Positions 1 through 8,416 of a stretch of DNA of 42,042 bases are shown one piece after another (within the stretch, counting starts at the first letter, position 1; every line of letters begins with the position of its first letter). The notes under the pieces are model-generated. The model did not search any database and had not been told where the DNA came from. It saw nothing but the letters and a program-made list of their open reading frames with translations. The stretch spans positions 1-42,042 of the forward strand of contig CAZGNZ010000040.1 in assembly GCA_964527215.1 (NCBI GenBank). Reading direction: 5' to 3'. This DNA comes from CAZGNZ01 sp964527215. Lineage in GTDB: Bacteria > Fidelibacterota > Marinisomatia > SCGC-AAA003-L08 > JACNLC01. Made by a program: the position numbers and the translations under genes.

Positions 1-1049
1 ATCCGGTGCAGGGCTTTTCTTTTTCTATCTATAAACGTTTTGGACGGATGTGGGTGCTATTCCGGTTCCGAAAATGTAAATAGGATTTCTAGGTGTGATT
101 CAAGTAAATTGTCAACAATCCAATTCGTACATAAACTCATTATTTACCCGGTGCGGGGATAATTTGATAAAACACTACTAGTGAACGAGGTATAGTACTT
201 GTTAACTGCTATATACTTATATAATAGTCACAAAATGATATATACATTAAAACCTATCTCCAAATTCAATGATATCAAAATGTTGTACATGTGTGTGGTG
301 GCAATTCCTTCAATGATGATTTTAATTGAAATGATTGGATTCTAACATGATTCATTCACCAGTTTATAGATCGGGATTAAATTGCAGGAGATTTGTTTAT
401 AGAATGTTAGTACTTTTGCGTGATTTACATCCATTCTGAAGAAATAGACATTCATCCCATTTCATTCATCTCTGCATTTCAAATAAACCTGCGGGCTTGT
501 GTCCAGTCCCCAGCTTGACAGGAAAATAAGAGATTGCGTCTGCAATCTGAAAGTCCATCCATCACCCGATCAATAGGGACTAACATCACTACTGTCTCGT
601 TTACGTTTTTTGACATCGCTGTAACTTGATAATAGTAATGACATTATCATGAGTAAAGATCGCAAACGATTTGAACTGATAAATCTGATGGACTCCGCTG
701 TGACCAGACGATAGTACTGACAGGTCGAAAGACATCGCAATTGTATCCAGAAAAACTCAGACAAGTAAAAATTTTGATCCTGACCAAGGAGGATATATTG
801 TCATCCAGTCACAACAATATCAAAGAACATCAAGATAAAAAATTGGAAATATATATCTTATAACGAAACAGCAGTGTATGAAAATATTGAATTCGGGTTT
901 GTTCAGAACTTCCATACGTATCTACCAAATCAAACCAGAAAATGCGGCGGGTTTGAACAGATGAGGACAGGGTAATGATAATCGTCATTTTTCAAGGATA
1001 TTCCAGTTAGACGAAGCCTTTTAATTTTGATTCACAAAAGGAGAAAATC
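1..1049. other. Gene-free A+T-rich region upstream of the binding-protein gene
   Basis: No reading frame here looks coding; the longest are short, low-complexity and unlike any protein I know. The region is clearly more A+T-rich than the genes to its right. A small inverted repeat (AATGA / TCATT, 974-989) followed by T residues could be a weak terminator or operator. Two similar GGTGCRGGG-like words lie near positions 4 and 150, too little to call a repeat. It presumably holds the promoter of the gene at 1050, but I cannot place -35 and -10 boxes with confidence. Confidence 0.5.
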
Positions 1050-2309
1050 ATGTTGTATTGCCTTCGCTATGTACTGATGCTTGCATTGATTGGATTGGGA
1101 TTCACCCCAGCTGTTGGGCAGGATGTTGCAAAAATTGGATTAAATTATCCAGAGACTGGACCATATTCCATTCAAGGATTGGATCAGTTGCGTGCGGCTA
1201 ACCTGGCCGTTGAAGAGATAAACGCCAGTGGTGGTATTCTGGGAAAGAAAATCGAATTGGTAACCCGGAATTCTCAATCAAAAGCAGACATCTCGAAAAC
1301 CAACGCAATAGAACTAATCGATCAAGAGGGTGTAAAAATGATCTTTGGGGGTTCTTCCAGTGGTGTAGCTATTGCAACCGGAAATGTCTGTGCAGATAAA
1401 GGAATCCCCTTCTTTGGAACGCTGACCTATTCCAATGCCACGACGGGAACAGCTCTCAGAAAAACGATGTTCAGAGAATGCTACAATGCCTGGATGGGGG
1501 CCAAGGCTATTGGTGATTACCTCAAAACCAATTTTTCAGGGAAAAAATATTTCTACATAACTGCAGATTATACCTGGGGTTGGACAACGGAAGAATCCGT
1601 TCGGAATTTTACCGGAACTACGGATGAATCGATTCACAAGGCCACTAAAACACCATTCCCGGGTGCCACTCAAAATGACTTTAAAAAAGCATTGTCCTTG
1701 GCAAAAATGGTTAAACCTGACGTACTGGTGCTTATTCTGTTTGGCAAAGACATGGCCGAAGCTGTCCGTTTGGCAACTTCTATGGGACTTAAAGAATCTT
1801 CTCAGATTGTGGTACCAAATCTTACCCTCGGCATGGCCGAAAGTGGTGGCCCCAAAGTAATGGAAGGTGTAATCGGTTCGCTGCCATGGACTTGGAGAGT
1901 TCCTTATCTTTATGACTTCGAAAACGGCAAAGCATTTGTTGAAAACTTTGATAAGAAATACAACCGCTATCCCAGTACATCCGGTGCATCTGCCTATACA
2001 ATCCTTTACGAATACAAAGCTGCTGTGGAAAGAGCTGGTTCATTTGACACATATGAAGTTGTCAAGGCCTTAGAGGGGCATACCTACACCCTGTTGAAGG
2101 ATTCACAGACCTGGCGTGCATTTGACCATCAGTCCATTCAGACAGTCTATGCCGTGAAGTGCAAATCACAGGTGGAAGTGTTAAAAGATAAATATAAGCT
2201 AGACTATTTTGAAATTATCAGCAAACTGGATGGAGAAAGTGCTGCTCGAACTTTTGAAGAATGGAAAGCGGCACGGGCAAAAGCAGGCAAATCTATTCAG
2301 CTCGATTAG
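1050..2309 (+). CDS. Periplasmic ABC-type substrate-binding protein (amide/urea/branched-chain amino acid type, Peripla_BP_6)
   Basis: A 419-residue exported binding protein. The first 23 or so residues form a signal peptide (basic start, hydrophobic LMLALIGLGF core, small residues AVG before QD). The mature part opens with KIGLNYPETGPYS and then AANLAVEEINASGGILGKKIEL, the usual start of type I periplasmic binding proteins of the Leu/Ile/Val and urea/amide group. GGSSSGVAIATGNVCADKGIPFFG fits the ligand-cleft lobe. The start is supported by an AAAAGGAG ribosome site at 1036-1043. No permease or ATPase gene is nearby; the next gene, 58 bp downstream, is a chemoreceptor, so this protein may present a ligand to that receptor rather than to a transporter (inference). 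The ligand cannot be read from sequence. Confidence 0.88.
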   Translation: MLYCLRYVLMLALIGLGFTPAVGQDVAKIGLNYPETGPYSIQGLDQLRAANLAVEEINASGGILGKKIELVTRNSQSKADISKTNAIELIDQEGVKMIFGGSSSGVAIATGNVCADKGIPFFGTLTYSNATTGTALRKTMFRECYNAWMGAKAIGDYLKTNFSGKKYFYITADYTWGWTTEESVRNFTGTTDESIHKATKTPFPGATQNDFKKALSLAKMVKPDVLVLILFGKDMAEAVRLATSMGLKESSQIVVPNLTLGMAESGGPKVMEGVIGSLPWTWRVPYLYDFENGKAFVENFDKKYNRYPSTSGASAYTILYEYKAAVERAGSFDTYEVVKALEGHTYTLLKDSQTWRAFDHQSIQTVYAVKCKSQVEVLKDKYKLDYFEIISKLDGESAARTFEEWKAARAKAGKSIQLD

Positions 2310-2367
2310 TTGTTTTAGTGCAGAAGTTCCCAGTACGAGTAAAAAGACAGATTGAAAGGAATCTATA

Positions 2368-4350
2368 ATGATCAAACCTAAACAAATCAAGATAGGAATC
2401 AAGGCAAAAATTCTGTTGAGCCTTCTTCCCATAACTATTCCTATTGTTGTTATGGTTGTGCTGAACTTCATTAACTCACGCAACGAAATAATAACCAGCA
2501 GTAATCGGCTAGTAGAAACTATTATTGTAAATAAGGCCAACGAAATCAACAATTATCTTGAAAACCAAAAGGGGATTTTTCAGGATTGGGTTGCAGAAGA
2601 TGTTTATGGGTTGAGTATTGAATTTAACATTCTGGATGAACTCAAACTGACATTAGCTGATCGTTTAGAAAATTCACCTGAATTCCGCTTTTTAGGTCTG
2701 TTAGATAAAAGTGGAACGATTATCGTTTCTACTAATCCAGGGCTCTTGGGAAAGAATCGATCTGACTGGATGAACTTGTATCAAGATTCCGGATCGGGTA
2801 TTGTCCTTGAAGATTCAAAATTGGATCTCGGCGACAATGGTGCTCCTGAAGATTATCTGTTCCTTTTTCCAACTCATGATTCCTCAGGTAATATGAACGG
2901 GTTGTTTATTTCAATTCTGGATGGGAATTATTTCCAGAAGTCAACCAGTGACATGGCCGCTATAATGGAGGAAGATGGCTTTACGAACTCAGAAATCAGT
3001 ATCGTCAATTTGGAAAAACAAATATATCTGGCCAACTCATTGGGAAATACAGGTGCAACAGTCCAATTCACCAACGAAACAATCGTCTGGATGTCAGATA
3101 ATCCGGGAACAACACATGAATATCAATACCTTGACCAGTCACAGTTTATCAGCAACGGATTAATCCGCGACTTCAATGACAGCAGCAGTACCAGCAGCGA
3201 ATCTATTGTCAGACTCATAGCAGCAGTTCCAATCAAAAATACCCTGTCTAAGGTTTATCAGGTTATGTGGATGAACCTGATCATTGGAATAGGCAGTGTT
3301 ATTTTTGTGAGTCTGATAGTATTATTCTCGACAAATCGAATTGTCAGACCTATTTTCAAAATGGTCAATATGCTGCAGGATATGGCGCGTGGCGAGGGAG
3401 ATCTTACCAAGCGCTTGGAGGTCCTCACTAAAGATGAGTTGGGAGAACTTGCCAATTGGTTTAACACCTTTGTTGCAAAACTTCAGGAACTTCTTCGTCA
3501 TGTCAAGAACAGCACTCAACAGGTTGGAACTGCCGCAAAAGAAATCTCTGCTTCCAGTGAAGATATGGCTACAGGTGCAGAGGAACAGCAGTCTCAGTTA
3601 TCTGAAATAGCAACCTCAATTGAAGAAATGAGTGCAATGATTCTTGAAGCGAGCAATAATGCCGATGATACCAAGAAGAATGCCAATGAAGCCAACAAGG
3701 CCGCTGACGATGGACGAGTTAAAGTCAATGACACGGTAAACGGAATCGAAGGCATAGCCGGGATTGTAAGCTCTGCGGCGGATCAGATAAGTGCTTTGCA
3801 GGTTCGGTCCAGTGAAATCGGTGAAGTAATTCAAGTCATTGATGATATTGCTGACCAGACGAATTTGCTTGCTCTGAATGCAAATATTGAAGCCGCTCGT
3901 GCTGGAGATGCAGGCCGAGGATTTGCAGTGGTTGCAGATGAAGTCCGCAAACTGGCAGAACGAACGGTAAATGCTACCTCAGAAATCGGAGAGAAAATTA
4001 AACAAATTCAATTGGATATCAATGAATCAGTCAATGCTATGAGCGAAATTACTGACAAATCAAGCTCAGGTCAAAAACTGGCATTTCAGTCCGGAGAAGC
4101 ATTAGATCAGATCACAACATCAATTGAAAATGTAGATCGTGCAATTTCTCAAATTGCCAATGCTGCCAACGAGCAAAGCACTGGGGTTGAAGAAATATCA
4201 AGCAATGTTGAAAGCGTTTCAACCGTTTCAAAACGTACTGCGGAAAGTGCTCAGGAATTGGCTTGCTCAGCTGATGAATTGAATAAGGAAGTTCAGGAAC
4301 TCACCGAGCTTTTGTCTCAGTTCCAAGTAAAGGTTTATCTGAATCAATAG
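2368..4350 (+). CDS. Methyl-accepting chemotaxis protein (transmembrane chemoreceptor)
   Basis: A 660-residue chemoreceptor. Transmembrane helix 1 is at about residues 13-36 (KILLSLLPITIPIVVMVV). A periplasmic sensor of about 265 residues follows, of the right size for a double-Cache fold. Helix 2 is at about 300-322 (NLIIGIGSVIFVSLIVLF), then a HAMP linker (IVRPI...GDLTKRLEV...DELGELANWFN). The C-terminal half is a long coiled-coil signalling domain with the conserved hairpin tip DQTNLLALNANIEAARAG and GRGFAVVADEVRKLAERT near residues 497-530, which contacts CheA/CheW. No CheA, CheW, CheB or CheR gene is in the window, so it must join a core pathway encoded elsewhere. AAAGGA lies just upstream of the start. 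It is probably co-transcribed with the binding protein before it. Confidence 0.95.
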   Translation: MIKPKQIKIGIKAKILLSLLPITIPIVVMVVLNFINSRNEIITSSNRLVETIIVNKANEINNYLENQKGIFQDWVAEDVYGLSIEFNILDELKLTLADRLENSPEFRFLGLLDKSGTIIVSTNPGLLGKNRSDWMNLYQDSGSGIVLEDSKLDLGDNGAPEDYLFLFPTHDSSGNMNGLFISILDGNYFQKSTSDMAAIMEEDGFTNSEISIVNLEKQIYLANSLGNTGATVQFTNETIVWMSDNPGTTHEYQYLDQSQFISNGLIRDFNDSSSTSSESIVRLIAAVPIKNTLSKVYQVMWMNLIIGIGSVIFVSLIVLFSTNRIVRPIFKMVNMLQDMARGEGDLTKRLEVLTKDELGELANWFNTFVAKLQELLRHVKNSTQQVGTAAKEISASSEDMATGAEEQQSQLSEIATSIEEMSAMILEASNNADDTKKNANEANKAADDGRVKVNDTVNGIEGIAGIVSSAADQISALQVRSSEIGEVIQVIDDIADQTNLLALNANIEAARAGDAGRGFAVVADEVRKLAERTVNATSEIGEKIKQIQLDINESVNAMSEITDKSSSGQKLAFQSGEALDQITTSIENVDRAISQIANAANEQSTGVEEISSNVESVSTVSKRTAESAQELACSADELNKEVQELTELLSQFQVKVYLNQ

Positions 4351-4380
4351 ATTCCTTCGGAATATCCGGGGGAATCTATT
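4346..4380 (+). terminator. Hairpin at the end of the chemoreceptor gene, possible terminator
   Basis: AATAGATTCC (4346-4355) and GGAATCTATT (4371-4380) are perfect 10-base inverted repeats. The loop contains a second small stem (CGGA / TCCG, 4358-4368). The stem starts in the last codons of the chemoreceptor gene. There is no clear T-run after it, so it may end transcription weakly or act in mRNA processing. It lies directly next to the family A repeat at 4386. Confidence 0.5.
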
Positions 4381-4385
4381 GATAA

Positions 4386-4780
4386 CTAACCCGAATATTT
4401 CATGAGAAATCTATTCCGATGGCGGAGCTTGTTGACTATGCAAAGCTTGCGATGAGATTTGAATCCGCCAGTGGGCGGATTTTTAATCCGTCTCCTGACG
4501 GACGAGTGTAACTGGGTGCATTCCCCGCCGCTTGTTGAAAATCCGCCATTTGGCGTGGCGGCGAAATAAAAAATGATTATATCACTAATGATACCCCGTC
4601 CCGTCAGCTGACGGGCGGGGAAATTCATTGACATTGTACTGTCCAGTACAATGTGAACAAATATCGAACGTTATTGAAAATCAATCTGCTGACAGACGGT
4701 GCAGAATCGACCAGATACATCATCGTCCGGAAAATGCAAAGCATTTTACACATAGATATTCTCGTGGAATATGCAGGCTG
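4386..4780. repeat. Family A hairpin repeat, degenerate copy interrupted by a family B repeat
   Basis: The left end CTAACCCGAATATTTCATGA (4386-4405) matches the ends of the copies at 7626 and 25423. The right part (about 4631-4780) matches their right half: a GTACTG/CAGTAC hairpin, the AAAATGC/GCATTTT hairpin (4733-4749) and a decayed end (ATAGATATTCTCGTGGAAT, GCAGGCTG). The middle is replaced by a family B element at 4460-4630. The tip of the GTACTG hairpin reads TC here but GA in the other copies, that is, it is reverse-complemented. The element fills most of the space between the chemoreceptor and the convergent kinase gene. No protein is encoded. Confidence 0.75.
4460..4630. repeat. Family B CCGCC/GGCGG hairpin repeat, long copy
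   Basis: About 171 bp running from TTGAATCCGCC to GGGGAAATTCATTGA; the ends form imperfect inverted repeats (TGAATCCGCC against TGAATTTCCCCGCC). Internal hairpins are CCGCC-AGTG-GGCGG, TCCGTC-TCCT-GACGGA, CCGCC-ATTT-GGCG and a very strong terminal palindrome around CCCGTCAGCTGACGGG (4590-4605). Most of it is nearly identical to the copy at 9237-9380, but this copy has about 23 extra bases carrying the TCCGTC/GACGGA hairpin, a hairpin also found in family A. It looks like a REP/MITE-type element nested in the family A copy. Confidence 0.75.
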
Positions 4781-4805
4781 AAACCCAGCTTAAATCACAT
4801 CAAAA

Positions 4806-6251
4806 CTACAGTGCACTGCCTCCGATAAATTCCCGCAGTATGGAAATATTCGGTACCAGCTTCTCAGACAGCGGTTCAAAATACGACAGCAGGGTTGAAA
4901 GGCGTCTGGCCTCATCATAATAGGTGGAGTCTGGCTGGATGATATCAAGCAGGGGTTTTGCCCGTTGAGCCAGAACCGAAAATTCATAGATTAGTGCTGA
5001 ATTGAACATGAAATCCGACTCTTCCTGATAGGGAAAAATATTTTTGACTTCTCCCATTCGTACAGAATCCCAACGCGATAGCGTATCTTCGGTACTGTAG
5101 CCCCGGAACTGCTGATCGCGCACAATCCGTCGCAGAAGGCGGTTATCGGTTGTTGAAAGCCGGTGATCACTGTCAATGTTCAACTGAGTGATGGCACTGA
5201 TATAAATTTTCTGCACAGATCCAGGCGCAATTTGATAGGTCAGCCCCGGGTTCAATCCGTGTATTCCCTCGATGATGAGAAATTCTCTCCTGCCCAGAGA
5301 CATGGTTTTTACCAGGTCTGATCCGGTTCCTGATTCGAAATTATAATGCCGCACCGGCACTTCTTCACCATTCAGAAGCCGATCGATCCGCTCCGACAGC
5401 AAATCAGCATTTACCGTTGACAGGGCTTCAAAATTCTGTGAACCGTCTGTTTCATAGGGAATCCGGTCCCGGTCGCAGAAATAGTCATCCATGGAAATCT
5501 GTTTCGTACGGAAGCCGTTTACCTGAAGCTGAATACTTAACCGGCGGGCAAAAGTCGTTTTGCCGGAAGCAGACGGTCCCGCAATAAAAATGACCCTGCG
5601 CTGATAAAACTGCTCAGCCAGCCGGTCTGCAATTTCACTGAGCTTTTTCTCCTGCAGTCCTTCAGCAACCCAAACCAGATCATTCTGATTGTTTCGAACT
5701 TTTCGATTCAGCTGGGCAATATTGTTCACCCCGATGATGTCGCTCCAGCGCTGATGCTCTCTGAATATGTAAAACAGATTGGGTCGATCAACAAAGGCCG
5801 GCATTCTGCCGTCTGCAATAGATAAATACCGCAGGATAATTCCCCGGTTGTACGGCCTGATCTCAAAATATTTCAGTTTCTCAAGGTCCAGCTCCATCGG
5901 ATCAATCAGCAGATCCCAGTGACTGCCGTAACGGACAATGGGCAGACTGTCCAATCCTGTCATCCGGATGATTTCCGGTTTGTTTCCCAATCCGGATTTT
6001 TCAAATATTCTCAGGGCTTCGGATGCCGGGATGGTATCGAGGGTAAGATTTGTCCCGCTGTTGATCCATTCCCGAATTTTATCCTCCAGCGCTCTGATCT
6101 GCACTTTCGGGAAAATCTGCCAATCACTTTTATGACAGAACAATCCATCGCCAAATGAATGTTCAATCACCAGTTCACGGGGTATGTACAATTCCCGGTA
6201 TGCAGCAGACAGGAGAAATGCCAGACTTGATAAACATTTTGATGTGGGCAT
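4806..6251 (-). CDS. PRK/uridine-kinase-family nucleoside kinase
   Basis: A 481-residue protein of the long uridine kinase/phosphoribulokinase-like family common in Bacteroidota and relatives. The N-terminal about 210 residues resemble the threonyl-tRNA-synthetase-like domain of that family (FREHQRWSDIIGV, VAEGLQEKKLSEIADRL). A P-loop kinase domain follows: Walker A GPSASGKTT at about 225-233, the acceptor-binding SMDDYF motif, YNFESGTG, and the lid-side TTDNRLLRRIVRDQQFRGYS. It should phosphorylate a nucleoside such as uridine with a nucleoside triphosphate in the cytoplasm. Many homologues carry an N-terminal TGS domain of about 60 residues that is missing here; the protein starts directly in the next domain. 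No strong ribosome site precedes the start. It converges on the chemoreceptor gene, with repeats between them. Confidence 0.85.
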   Translation of the reverse strand: MPTSKCLSSLAFLLSAAYRELYIPRELVIEHSFGDGLFCHKSDWQIFPKVQIRALEDKIREWINSGTNLTLDTIPASEALRIFEKSGLGNKPEIIRMTGLDSLPIVRYGSHWDLLIDPMELDLEKLKYFEIRPYNRGIILRYLSIADGRMPAFVDRPNLFYIFREHQRWSDIIGVNNIAQLNRKVRNNQNDLVWVAEGLQEKKLSEIADRLAEQFYQRRVIFIAGPSASGKTTFARRLSIQLQVNGFRTKQISMDDYFCDRDRIPYETDGSQNFEALSTVNADLLSERIDRLLNGEEVPVRHYNFESGTGSDLVKTMSLGRREFLIIEGIHGLNPGLTYQIAPGSVQKIYISAITQLNIDSDHRLSTTDNRLLRRIVRDQQFRGYSTEDTLSRWDSVRMGEVKNIFPYQEESDFMFNSALIYEFSVLAQRAKPLLDIIQPDSTYYDEARRLSTLLSYFEPLSEKLVPNISILREFIGGSAL

Positions 6252-6372
6252 TATGATTTCAAACTTTCTTCGGTCATGAACGGTTCGATTAAATTACCAG
6301 ATCAAATCGAACTGGTATGATGTAATTTTGCACAGGAAATTTATTAAGAATAATCACGTGAAAGGCACTGTT

Positions 6373-7629
6373 ATGACAGCCGTTCCGGCAGTAAAGTTTC
6401 GATTATATGATGCAGAACAGGACAAAAAGAATGCGCGGAGAATCTGGAAGGAATGCGGTTGGCTGGATGACAGCAAAAAGCAGCAGAAAGCATTTGATGA
6501 AATGCTTGCGGGGCATACGGTCATGGTGGCGGAAGTCAACAATTCTGCCGAATGCCTGACGATGAGTGCTCCCGGAGAACTTTTTTATCTGAATACCCCC
6601 GTCAAAACATCCTTCATCACCGGCGTCACCACCAGTCATATTGCTCGAAAACAGGGACTGGCCGGCAGACTTACCGCGGACCTCATCGCCCAAAATATCC
6701 TGGATGAACAGGCAGCACTGGCTACTTTGGGTATTTTTGAGCAGGGCTTCTACAATCAGATGGGATTCGGTTCCGGCGGATACGAGCATTGGATATCCTT
6801 TTCACCGGCACAGCTGAAAATAAACACTCCACCCAGAATACCGGACCGGCTCAGTCAGAAAGACGCGCGGAAAATGCATCAGTGCCGACTGCAGCGGCAC
6901 AAACCCCATGGCGGCTGCAACCTGATTCCGGACCAGATTACCCGCACCGAGATGCAGTGGGCTGCAAACGGCTTCGGGCTGGGATACCACGACGGTCCAA
7001 ACGGGAGTTTGTCCCATTTCCTCTGGATGAATGCCCGGGATGTGGAAAACGGACCCTACAATATCTGGTGGATGGCCTACCAGAACTATGACCAGTTCAT
7101 TGAGCTGATGGGTATTCTCAGAAATCTCGGTGACCAGGTACGAATGGTCAGTCTCAGAGAACCCATGGAAATTCAGTTTCAGGATCTGCTGGAAAAACCG
7201 TTTTATCACCGCAGTCTGACCGAGAAGTCCAAATTCGCCCAGATCAACAGGGCATCCTCCTACTATCAGTTTCGGATTTGTGATCTGGACGGCTGCCTCC
7301 GTCAGACACACCTTCCGTTTGGAGAACTCCGGTTCAACCTGAAACTCACCGATCCCATCGAGCGGTTTTTCAGTCCGGATTCAAAATGGAACGGCATCGC
7401 AGGAGATTACATTGTCCGCCTGGGTCCGGAATCCGGCGCTGAACCAGGGACTGATCCTGATTTGTCAACGATGGAAACCACGGTCAATGCCTTTACCCGC
7501 CTGTGGCTTGGTGTAAAATCGGCATCTGGTCTCCAGGTAACCGAAAAGTTGATCGCGCCGCCTGAACTCCTTCGGGATCTGGATCAAATTTTACGGCTGC
7601 CCCCGCCAACCCCCGACTGGGATTACTAA
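6373..7629 (+). CDS. Eis-like GNAT-family N-acetyltransferase
   Basis: About 418 residues. The N-terminal half is a GNAT acyltransferase fold: VKFRLYDAEQDKKNARRIWKECGW, then FITGVTTSHIARKQGLAGRL, the acetyl-CoA pyrophosphate-binding loop, then FYNQMGFGSGGYEHW. The long C-terminal part (second GNAT-like region plus an SCP2-like tail) matches the 'enhanced intracellular survival' architecture, whose known members acetylate amines including aminoglycosides. The substrate here is unknown. I chose the ATG at 6373 because AAAGG lies 7 bases before it; a TTG at 6328 in the same frame would add 15 residues. The TAA stop lies inside the terminal repeat of the family A element that begins at 7626, so the insertion may define this protein's C-terminus. 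Confidence 0.72.
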   Translation: MTAVPAVKFRLYDAEQDKKNARRIWKECGWLDDSKKQQKAFDEMLAGHTVMVAEVNNSAECLTMSAPGELFYLNTPVKTSFITGVTTSHIARKQGLAGRLTADLIAQNILDEQAALATLGIFEQGFYNQMGFGSGGYEHWISFSPAQLKINTPPRIPDRLSQKDARKMHQCRLQRHKPHGGCNLIPDQITRTEMQWAANGFGLGYHDGPNGSLSHFLWMNARDVENGPYNIWWMAYQNYDQFIELMGILRNLGDQVRMVSLREPMEIQFQDLLEKPFYHRSLTEKSKFAQINRASSYYQFRICDLDGCLRQTHLPFGELRFNLKLTDPIERFFSPDSKWNGIAGDYIVRLGPESGAEPGTDPDLSTMETTVNAFTRLWLGVKSASGLQVTEKLIAPPELLRDLDQILRLPPPTPDWDY

Positions 7630-7939
7630 CCCGAATATTTCATGAGACTTCGTAATGAGATGATGAAAATGTATTGATGCGGAAAAAGCAAAAATTCAAC
7701 ACAATTTAGTGCTGACTGTCAATGAAGCTTTTTCCGTTAAAGAACCCATGGGTTCTCATTCACCAAGGCATATGAAGAAAAATGAGTGAAATCGTACTGG
7801 ACAGTACGTTGAGAACATTTTTCGAGTAGAATTGAAAATCCGTCTCCTGACGGACGCTGTAGAATTGAGCAGATCCATCATCGTCCGGAAAATGCGAAGC
7901 ATTTTACGCATAGATATTCTCATGAAATTTTCGGGCTAG
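7626..7939. repeat. Family A hairpin repeat with terminal inverted repeats (MITE-like), copy 1
   Basis: The ends CTAACCCGAATATTTCATGA and TCATGAAATTTTCGGGCTAG are inverted repeats. Between them lie hairpin-forming words in order: CGGAAAAAGC with GCTTTTTCCG (about 7680-7740), the perfect 16-base palindrome AGAACCCATGGGTTCT (7741-7756), CTCATT with AATGAG, GTACTG-GA-CAGTAC, TCCGTC-TCCT-GACGGA, and AAAATGC-GAA-GCATTTT. It is nearly identical over most of its length to 25423-25710. It encodes no protein and supplies the stop codon of the preceding acetyltransferase gene. The terminal repeats suggest a non-autonomous mobile element; no transposase is in the window. Confidence 0.82.
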
Positions 7940-8311
7940 ACTTTGCGAGAAACCTGGCAGCTCCAATTTATGAACTGAATCATCTGGATACAGGTCGAAG
8001 CATCATGTCGTTTTTCGGCTTGTGCAAATCGGTGCAAAGTTCATTGGAGATTCCTTCCAACAGTCCCTCTGCATCCGGATTCACCCTTTAAAATCATAGA
8101 TATTATACGCAGCCGCAAACGGAAACTGCGAAATCCGGAAATCATCGACAAATACATGTGGTGTAAAAACGGCTGAATTCTGACTTCCGGTCATGATACG
8201 GTGGGTGGCATTCTTGCGGATTTCCGCCGTGCACTGTGATTTTTTCAACCGCATTTCGCACCAGGCGCGGCCCTTTGGATATTACCAAGTCCAGAGGAGG
8301 TGGGGTGCACT
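7940..8311. other. Gap with possible decayed coding remnants
   Basis: No confident gene. On the minus strand a 57-codon frame (8254 down to 8081) ends in a protein-like segment with VFTPHVFVDDFRISQFPF followed by AAAYNIYDFKG. It has no ribosome site, and an in-frame TAA lies a few codons upstream of its ATG. The plus strand over the same DNA also has an open frame ending at 8176 (KIIDIIRSRKRKLRNPEIID), without a start codon. I recognise neither. One may be the tail of a decayed gene and the other its antisense shadow. The region lies directly beside the family A element. Confidence 0.35.
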
Positions 8312-8416
8312 ATGCGGCTGGACCATACCTTGTGCCGGTCAATCTTTATAATGTTATCACTGCCAAAACACGGCGGACAGCTCAGGGTATTTCTGAAGGA
8401 ATTGGAGGAACAGTGA
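8312..8416 (+). CDS. Possible 34-residue small protein, translationally coupled to the next gene
   Basis: ATG at 8312 with GAGGAGG (8294-8300) about 11 bases upstream. The product begins MRLDHTLCRSIF and ends in the helical FLKELEEQ. Its TGA stop overlaps a GTG start of the next frame as GTGA, the classic layout of coupled genes. I recognise no family. The support is only the ribosome-site-like word and the overlap, so this may be chance. Confidence 0.22.
   Translation: MRLDHTLCRSIFIMLSLPKHGGQLRVFLKELEEQ

Noticed and set aside
280..345. A 21-codon hydrophobic frame (MLYMCVVAIPSMMILIEMIG...) in the A+T-rich left end
   Set aside because: Too short, no ribosome site, and such hydrophobic peptides arise easily in A+T-rich DNA.
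570..764. A 64-codon minus-strand frame in the left gap
   Set aside because: Ser/Arg-rich translation without any motif, no ribosome site.
4386..4634. An 82-codon minus-strand frame
   Set aside because: It is a translation of the repeat families A and B, not a gene.
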